Position numbers and translations under genes: made by a program. Source: Thalassiosira profunda (taxonomy: Eukaryota; Bacillariophyta; Thalassiosirophyceae; Thalassiosirales; Thalassiosiraceae). Taken from it: a stretch of 10,785 nucleotides of DNA. The stretch's first letter is position 1, and each line of letters opens with the position of its first letter. The notes beneath the pieces were generated by a model. It saw nothing but the letters and a program-made list of their open reading frames with translations, made no database searches and was not told where the DNA came from. The DNA is taken from NCBI GenBank assembly GCA_036939355.1, contig JALLAP010002914.1:1-10785 (forward strand). The letters run 5' to 3'. Positions 6,529 to 10,785 of this stretch are shown one piece after another.

Positions 6529-8721
6529 ATGTCGAATCCATCGGCCGCCGACGGGCCTCGGGACGATGGCGCGCCCGGGGCGGCACATCAGTTGGGCCCC
6601 AGCGGCTCGAGGGACGACGAAGTTGGCGCTCGAGGAGAGCCCCATTTCGGCGCGGTGGAGCAGCGGCCGGCCGTGGTGGATAATCTGCCTCGCGGTCGCC
6701 CGATTACCACCGAGAGATTCGATGAGTTTCGCCACGAATATCGCCGGGGACAGCTAATTATGCACAGCCTCCTCGATGGACTGGAGGAGATCTGTAGCGG
6801 TGGGATTCCCGCCGACGCGGCCAAGTACATATCTGAACTGCGATCGGTCAAGGCTCAGTCGGAGTTCATGGCAAATAGGATATTTAGTGCTGTGGACCGC
6901 AGGGAGCACTGGGGGGCGAGAGACGTTGCGCGGTCGGAGGTCGATGGCACGATAGAAGAGCAAGCAAAGAAAAGGTTTGATCAGTGGACAGAAACCTGGA
7001 AGTCCCAGCAGCCGGCTTCCGCAGAAGACCGAACCTCCACCGGGGACACAACAATCGCGGACAGCACATTCACGTCCGAAGGCAACGACGAATCGACCGC
7101 GCCTTCTCGCGACATTCAGGGGGGTGCAACAGTCACTGACAGCACATTCGCGTCCGAATGCAACGACGAATCGACCGCACCACTTCGCAACATTCAGTTT
7201 GGAGGAGGTGCCGGGATGGATGCCGGCACGGTTGCGACCGAGGCGGATGCCGGCACGGTCGCGACGTCAGTGCAAGAAGACGAAAACGCAAAGGCTACAA
7301 AGCAAAAGAAGAAGAAGACTGTTTCAGAGTTGAAGAAGGAGGTTTCAGAGTTGAAGAGTGCCCAAGAGATCAACGACAATTTCTTGGCACTCCTCGTTTC
7401 TTCGCACACGTATCTGGACGAGGAGAATGAGCTCAACTATTTTCTTGGGCCGTGCGACGTCTTCACCGTGATCATTGAGGCCATTTGCAAGGCTTGCACG
7501 GGGGGGATCACGCTGGCGGACCACGATGATGCGGCGCAGCTGCTTGGGGAAATATTGGATCTCCGGATGACTCTGCTTCCAAAGGCCAAAAAGGTCGTCA
7601 TCAAACGGACCAATGCTCGGATCGAAACGAGGTTCAGAAGCGCTGCGGTGGGGCTCTCGATTTCGAGTACACTTTGGGCCTTTGATGACGAAACACCGTC
7701 TGACAGAGCGCCCGACGCCAAGGACCCCGTTGTTCTAGCGGCCGGCCGAGCAGCCAAAGACTGCTCCAAGCATCAAAATGTCAGCTCGAAGGACTGGACG
7801 TCGTATGTGTCCTTCGACCAGCCGATGATTTTGACAAAGAATGGAATATTCTTGGCCATGAGCCGGGCCTTCTTTGCTGTCGGCACCTTTGACGACCTCG
7901 TCAAAAAGATGTCAGGTGCCAGAAAAAGTAATCTCACGGAATACCGGCCCTTTCTGAACGGCTTGTTCGGCCGGCCAGTTGCCTCCATCAACCTTGCGGA
8001 TGTTGTTGGTGTGGGGCTTGTGAAAGCGGCGCAAAGTGACAACTTAGACACCAGGAAGAAGGGCCTCGCAGTCTCAAAATGTCTCATAAAAGAGTTCACC
8101 AACAATGAGGACCTTGCCCCATTCATCCTGCAAGGTGAGTCGGTTCCGGCACCTGTGCCATTCCGAGAGTTGAGCGAAGACGAGCGCGAGGTGTTCGTCC
8201 AGGGCAACCCAAAGCCTTACTTGTGCGAGAAGGATGGTAATGGCAACTACACAAAGACAAGCAAGGACAGAAGGAGGTGGGCTGTTAGAGTGATCATTTA
8301 TCAGATCTGGTGCCCTCCTGTCGAGGAGGTGTTTCGAATCCACAACGTGCTGAAGGATGACGAAAGCTTGTCCTTTGCACTTGTTCGCGTGGCACTTTCG
8401 AGGTATCGCGACGGCGACATGAAGTTCTGTGAAAATGATCAGCTCGTCCACGCGGGCTCGCGCGATCCGAATGACGAGAGCATGAAGGCAATCGTCGCGG
8501 GCTACAAGACGACGGTGGAGAAGACTGTCAGCGACATGTATGAGGCAATCTGCGACTTCCGAGGTGATCGCATCTTTGCGGACGTGACCAAATACATTGC
8601 AGAGGAATCGAAGGACGTCGAAGTGATGTTCTCGCGATTCTTCGCCTACTTGGGACGCAGCGAACCAATCGAGGTTGCATCCGAGGAAGAAGAGGACGAG
8701 GGGGAGAGAGTTGGAGTGTGA
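6529..8721 (+). CDS. Unknown 730-residue protein with three internal helix-like repeats
   Basis: The start is the ATG at 6529 (tgccATGT); the open frame upstream to 6505 begins with TTG. I do not recognise the family. Residues 1-60 are polar and probably disordered. Three segments share a pattern (E)(E/A)IC, 3-6 residues, I-x-(x)-AD, then a helix with (K/Q)-(Y/L)-(I/L)-x-E: A at residues 77-119, B at 311-352, C at 662-706. A disordered stretch at 160-250 holds two tandem duplications (23-residue DSTF-SE-NDESTAP units and seven-residue DAGTVAT units). It is followed by a lysine-rich patch, KQKKKKTVSELKK (258-270), possibly an NLS leading into a short coiled coil. The remainder (about 280-710) is a folded-looking, mostly helical region with WTSYVSFD and IIYQIWCPPVEEVF. 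The C-terminus is acidic (EEEEDEGE). No signal peptide, transmembrane segment or catalytic motif is evident. It sits head-to-head with the coiled-coil gene and tail-to-tail with the 185-residue gene. Confidence 0.82.
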   Translation: MSNPSAADGPRDDGAPGAAHQLGPSGSRDDEVGARGEPHFGAVEQRPAVVDNLPRGRPITTERFDEFRHEYRRGQLIMHSLLDGLEEICSGGIPADAAKYISELRSVKAQSEFMANRIFSAVDRREHWGARDVARSEVDGTIEEQAKKRFDQWTETWKSQQPASAEDRTSTGDTTIADSTFTSEGNDESTAPSRDIQGGATVTDSTFASECNDESTAPLRNIQFGGGAGMDAGTVATEADAGTVATSVQEDENAKATKQKKKKTVSELKKEVSELKSAQEINDNFLALLVSSHTYLDEENELNYFLGPCDVFTVIIEAICKACTGGITLADHDDAAQLLGEILDLRMTLLPKAKKVVIKRTNARIETRFRSAAVGLSISSTLWAFDDETPSDRAPDAKDPVVLAAGRAAKDCSKHQNVSSKDWTSYVSFDQPMILTKNGIFLAMSRAFFAVGTFDDLVKKMSGARKSNLTEYRPFLNGLFGRPVASINLADVVGVGLVKAAQSDNLDTRKKGLAVSKCLIKEFTNNEDLAPFILQGESVPAPVPFRELSEDEREVFVQGNPKPYLCEKDGNGNYTKTSKDRRRWAVRVIIYQIWCPPVEEVFRIHNVLKDDESLSFALVRVALSRYRDGDMKFCENDQLVHAGSRDPNDESMKAIVAGYKTTVEKTVSDMYEAICDFRGDRIFADVTKYIAEESKDVEVMFSRFFAYLGRSEPIEVASEEEEDEGERVGV
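7051..7197 (+). repeat. Tandem 69-base coding duplication (DSTF-SE-NDESTAP)
   Basis: Units at 7051-7119 and 7129-7197, offset 78 bases, both encode T(I/V)(A/T)DSTF(T/A)SE(G/C)NDESTAP(S/L)R(D/N)IQ. DNA identity is high over the unit, with scattered substitutions, so it is a fairly recent in-frame duplication inside a disordered linker. Confidence 0.9.
7219..7266 (+). repeat. Short tandem coding duplication (DAGTVAT)
   Basis: The 21-base units at 7219-7239 and 7246-7266 both encode DAGTVAT and differ only at third codon positions. They lie just after the 69-base duplication, in the same linker. Confidence 0.85.
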
Positions 8722-8816
8722 ACTTCACTAGTTCTAGCCTCTAGAGTAAAGTTACAAACGACTCTTGTCGCTGGAATAGAACATGAGCTGCAAACGCAAA
8801 GTCCTAACTTTGATTC
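8722..8816. other. Short tail-to-tail spacer
   Basis: Only 95 bases separate the TGA of the plus-strand gene from the stop of the minus-strand gene, so their 3' UTRs probably overlap. Nothing else is seen here. Confidence 0.6.
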
Positions 8817-9374
8817 CTAACGCCCTTCACGCGAGGCGAGCTCTTCCTTCAACTTGGCATTTTCTACCATCAGACGCTCGAGTTCCGCTGCCATCTGCGG
8901 GATGTCGATGTGCCTGCATCGGTTGCATCCTGGTTTGATGCATTTGAGCGCTTTCTGCGCCGTCCTGTTGGTGCCGCGCGTCGTAGTATCGATGCTTCCA
9001 AGCATGCCCCCAACATCCTGTTTGACCCGGTTCCAATCGAGCTTGGGGGGCTCCCTGCGCGCCGGCTTTGAGGACTTTTTCTGGTGGGTCGAGACAAGAG
9101 GGGCCGCCGCAGTCTGGTGGGTGTCGTCCGCGACATTTCTCAGGCCGGCAAGGCGCTCGCTGATTTGGCTCCTGTCGATGCTTCCGCCCAGGCCGCTGAA
9201 TCCGGAGTCTGACGAGAAATGATTCTCCCACTCGGCGTCGGTGTGGTTCTCTGTCAAGTAGTGCGATGACTCGTCGGCAACAGCGGTCTCTCCGTCCCCG
9301 CCCTTCTCCTTTGGGACATTGGGCTCCGGCGCGAGCTCTCCGGACTTCGCCGCGGGCACCGGCTTCTCGGCCAT
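8817..9374 (-). CDS. Small acidic/coiled-coil protein with Cys cluster (paralogue of 5178-6161)
   Basis: The protein is 185 residues from the ATG at 9374-9372 (ggttATGG); no in-frame ATG lies upstream. The N-terminus KPVPAAKSGE matches PVPAASGD of the gene at 5178-6161 in protein and almost base for base in DNA. Residues 45-49 (TDAEW) and 71-85 (ISERLAGLRNVADDT) match the other protein's SDDSW and TKETLDSIYNLAEDT with identical spacing from the Trp. The middle is basic (KKSSKPARR). A second short helix, MLGSIDTTTRGTNRTAQKALK, precedes a Cys cluster CIKPGCNRCRH (145-155), which could bind metal or be lipid-modified. The C-terminal helix AAELERLMVENAKLKEELA (162-180) has leucine spacing typical of a short coiled coil. 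Function is unknown. It lacks the long central coiled coil of its relative. Confidence 0.75.
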   Translation of the reverse strand: MAEKPVPAAKSGELAPEPNVPKEKGGDGETAVADESSHYLTENHTDAEWENHFSSDSGFSGLGGSIDRSQISERLAGLRNVADDTHQTAAAPLVSTHQKKSSKPARREPPKLDWNRVKQDVGGMLGSIDTTTRGTNRTAQKALKCIKPGCNRCRHIDIPQMAAELERLMVENAKLKEELASREGR

Positions 9375-9637
9375 AACCGCCTTTTCGCTCTGTCAAAGAT
9401 TGAACGACTGTCCCGCCCTTCCTTGCTCCTTTTGAGATTTCCCTTTTCCGGCAAAAAAAGACAACACATTGATTGGATTCTTTTGGGGATATGGTACCAT
9501 ACCTAGCCCCTGCGACAGATGGCTGCCGAACCGAAGCACAGCAGCCTTCTACACTCCTAAGCCTGGGCCAAGGAAAGTTCTGCGACTCGCCACCGCATCT
9601 TAAAATATACAGCGTTCTTCCTTCCACTCACAAATAA
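9375..9637. promoter_or_regulatory. Upstream region of the 185-residue gene and 3' flank of the START gene
   Basis: The 263 bases hold the leader and promoter of the minus-strand gene at 8817-9374 and the 3' end of the START gene on the same strand. A perfect 12-base palindrome TATGGTACCATA lies at 9490-9501, next to the suggested donor site. No independent coding frame is convincing. Confidence 0.5.
9390..9502 (-). other. Possible 113-base intron in the 5' leader of the 185-residue gene
   Basis: On the minus strand, GGCTAG|GTATGG is a plausible donor at 9502 and AATCTTTGACAG a plausible acceptor at 9390, followed by AGCGAAAAGGCGGTT and the ATG. The layout (intron ending a few bases before the start, next exon beginning AG-GAAA) mirrors that of the paralogue. 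A competing acceptor, CGGGACAG, lies about 20 bases upstream, so the 3' boundary is uncertain. Confidence 0.42.
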
Positions 9638-10785
9638 TCACTCCGTCAACGCCCGAATGTCCGATATGAAATTGAGCGCCCCGCTCAGCCCCACCTTCTT
9701 GGCGAGCATGTTCGGCACCATCGGACTCTTCAGGTGGGTCACGTTGATCAGCAAACACCGGTTCGCGAGGTCGCCCTTGCTCGCCTTTCGTCCGCTCGTG
9801 GCCACGTTCCGTCCGCGGCTGCCCTTCCCGTCCTTGCCCCTCCGACTGCGACTGTTGCGCAGCCTTCGCACGATGTGGACGTTGAGGAGGATCTCCGAGT
9901 GCATCACGCCCTTCCCACTCTTCTCGGCGTCCGAGGCGGGAATGACGCCCCGCCCGACGATGATGTACCCGTCCCCGCCCTGGTCGTCCGTCAACGCCCG
10001 GCAGTGCAGGAGGGTGAAAAACTCGAGCACCTTGCGCACCAACGGGGGCTTGTTCTTCGTCCGTACGAGCTTGGTCACGCCCACGAACTGGGAGTCTCGC
10101 CGTTCCTTCCGCGAGGAGGCCGAGGTGGAAATCGTGCGCACCGACTTGCCCCCGTGATCGTCGAACACTTCCTCGATGATCTCCTCCTCCATGTCGCTCT
10201 GCTCGTCGTCCGTCTCGGAATCCAGCACGGCCGTTCCGTCGATGATGGTGGCACCTCTCATCACCACGCCCGTCAGCTTCTTCTTCCGCTGCCCGCTGAA
10301 GGGGCAGGAATCGAGATCCGTCCCGTCGCTCAGCACCACCTCGTCGAACCGCCCCAGCGAGCTCTTGTTGTACTCGCCCACCCTCGCAGAATCCATGAGC
10401 AGGTCNAGCGAGCTCTTGTTGTACTCGCCCACCCTCGCAGAATCCATGAGCAGGTCCACCAAATCCTCCGGGCTCATGTTCACGACGCCCTGGGACCGGA
10501 TCGCCGGCTGCTCGTGGCCGTGATACTTGTGAGGGAATTTGCCGCTCCAGACGAGGCAGTTGTTGTCGCCCGGCCCGCCCTCTCCCTCGTCAATTGGTCC
10601 CGGAATGGGAACGTCGTCGAACCGCAATCCCTTCTCGGTCATGAATTTGCGCGTCTTCGAGGTGGGCGTCCACATCATGGGATCGCACGCCGCTCTGTAC
10701 CCCATGGCCACAAGCGCGTCCACGGCCTGTGGGGCGATGGGAGAGTGCCCGCCCCGTCCGTCATCCAGACTCACCCAATTCTCGT
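9638..10785 (-). CDS. START-domain (StAR-related lipid transfer) protein, 5' end outside window
   Basis: An open frame runs from the window edge to a TGA at 9640-9638, about 365 residues once the 17-residue assembly duplicate is discounted. The first codons in the window read ENWVSLDD without a clear start. An in-frame ATG (MGYRAACD) is near 10706, but the frame is open upstream. From about 10556 down to 9647 the pattern fits a START domain, a helix-grip fold that binds one lipid in a hydrophobic tunnel. It opens with LVWSGKFPHKY and a helix MSPEDLVDLLMDSARVGEYN. Strands RFDEVVLSD, VTKLVRTKNKPP, FFTLLHCR, DGYIIVGRGV and RCLLINVTHLKSP follow, and the C-terminal lid helix is VPNMLAKKVGLSGALNFISDIRAL. 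Two charged insertions interrupt the fold: an acidic one (DSETDDEQSDMEEEIIEEVF, about 10150-10225) and an Arg/Lys/Ser-rich one (about 9765-9870). The lipid and compartment cannot be read from the sequence. Confidence 0.78.
   Translation of the reverse strand, partial: ENWVSLDDGRGGHSPIAPQAVDALVAMGYRAACDPMMWTPTSKTRKFMTEKGLRFDDVPIPGPIDEGEGGPGDNNCLVWSGKFPHKYHGHEQPAIRSQGVVNMSPEDLVDLLMDSARVGEYNKSSXDLLMDSARVGEYNKSSLGRFDEVVLSDGTDLDSCPFSGQRKKKLTGVVMRGATIIDGTAVLDSETDDEQSDMEEEIIEEVFDDHGGKSVRTISTSASSRKERRDSQFVGVTKLVRTKNKPPLVRKVLEFFTLLHCRALTDDQGGDGYIIVGRGVIPASDAEKSGKGVMHSEILLNVHIVRRLRNSRSRRGKDGKGSRGRNVATSGRKASKGDLANRCLLINVTHLKSPMVPNMLAKKVGLSGALNFISDIRALTE
10356..10456. repeat. Exact 50-base duplicate flanking a single N (unmerged contig overlap)
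   Basis: Bases 10356-10405 and 10407-10456 are identical and separated only by N10406. The extra 51 bases keep frame, so the predicted START protein carries a false 17-residue insertion (X plus a second DLLMDSARVGEYNKSS) inside the first START helix. This is the same signature as at 4407. Confidence 0.9.

Noticed and set aside
9411..9418. E2F-like TCCCGCCC upstream of the 185-residue gene
   Set aside because: It differs from the consensus at the T-rich end and lies within the putative leader intron; such GC boxes are expected by chance here.
1..10785. Mobile elements, tRNA/rRNA genes, CRISPR arrays, bacterial operon features
   Set aside because: I saw no transposase or reverse transcriptase motifs, terminal repeats, cloverleaf sequences or spacer arrays by eye. 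Gene layout and protein families are eukaryotic.

Overview
The window looks like nuclear DNA from a compact-genome eukaryote, most likely a unicellular stramenopile alga such as a diatom. This placement is an inference from gene style, not from a marker gene. The signs are six eukaryotic-type protein genes on alternating strands, GC-rich codons against short AT-rich intergenic spacers, two probable spliceosomal introns in 5' leaders, and eukaryote-only protein families (SAP domain, Swi3/TIPIN, START). There are no operons, tRNAs, rRNAs, CRISPR arrays or transposons. Two single N bases (4407 and 10406) are each flanked by exact duplicates of 72 and 50 bases. They look like scaffold joins where overlapping contig ends were not merged, and both fall inside genes.

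Layout. (1) 1-2603, minus: an N-terminal SAP domain followed by five copies of a conserved ~40-residue helix-like motif alternating with four copies of a basic PLPPWK motif; the 3' end lies outside the window. (2) 2604-2937: a short divergent promoter with a perfect E2F-type site, TTTGGCGC. (3) 2938-4867, plus: a TIPIN/Csm3/Swi3 fork-protection protein with a long acidic middle and an SQ/TQ-rich tail, broken in frame only by the assembly join. (4) 5178-6161, minus: an acidic, coiled-coil protein with a probable 5'UTR intron. (5) 6529-8721, plus: a 730-residue protein of unknown family with three internal helix-like repeats. (6) 8817-9374, minus: a 185-residue protein that appears to be a diverged paralogue of gene 4, also with a probable 5'UTR intron. 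(7) 9638-10785, minus: a START-domain lipid-binding protein whose 5' end lies outside the window.

How the genes relate. The strongest functional link is the divergent pair SAP-repeat protein/TIPIN. They share a ~330-bp promoter carrying an E2F-type element, which suggests S-phase co-expression and raises the possibility that the repeat protein works on chromatin or at replication forks. Genes 4 and 6 form a dispersed pair of related small proteins on either side of the unknown 730-residue gene. The START gene has no evident link to the rest.
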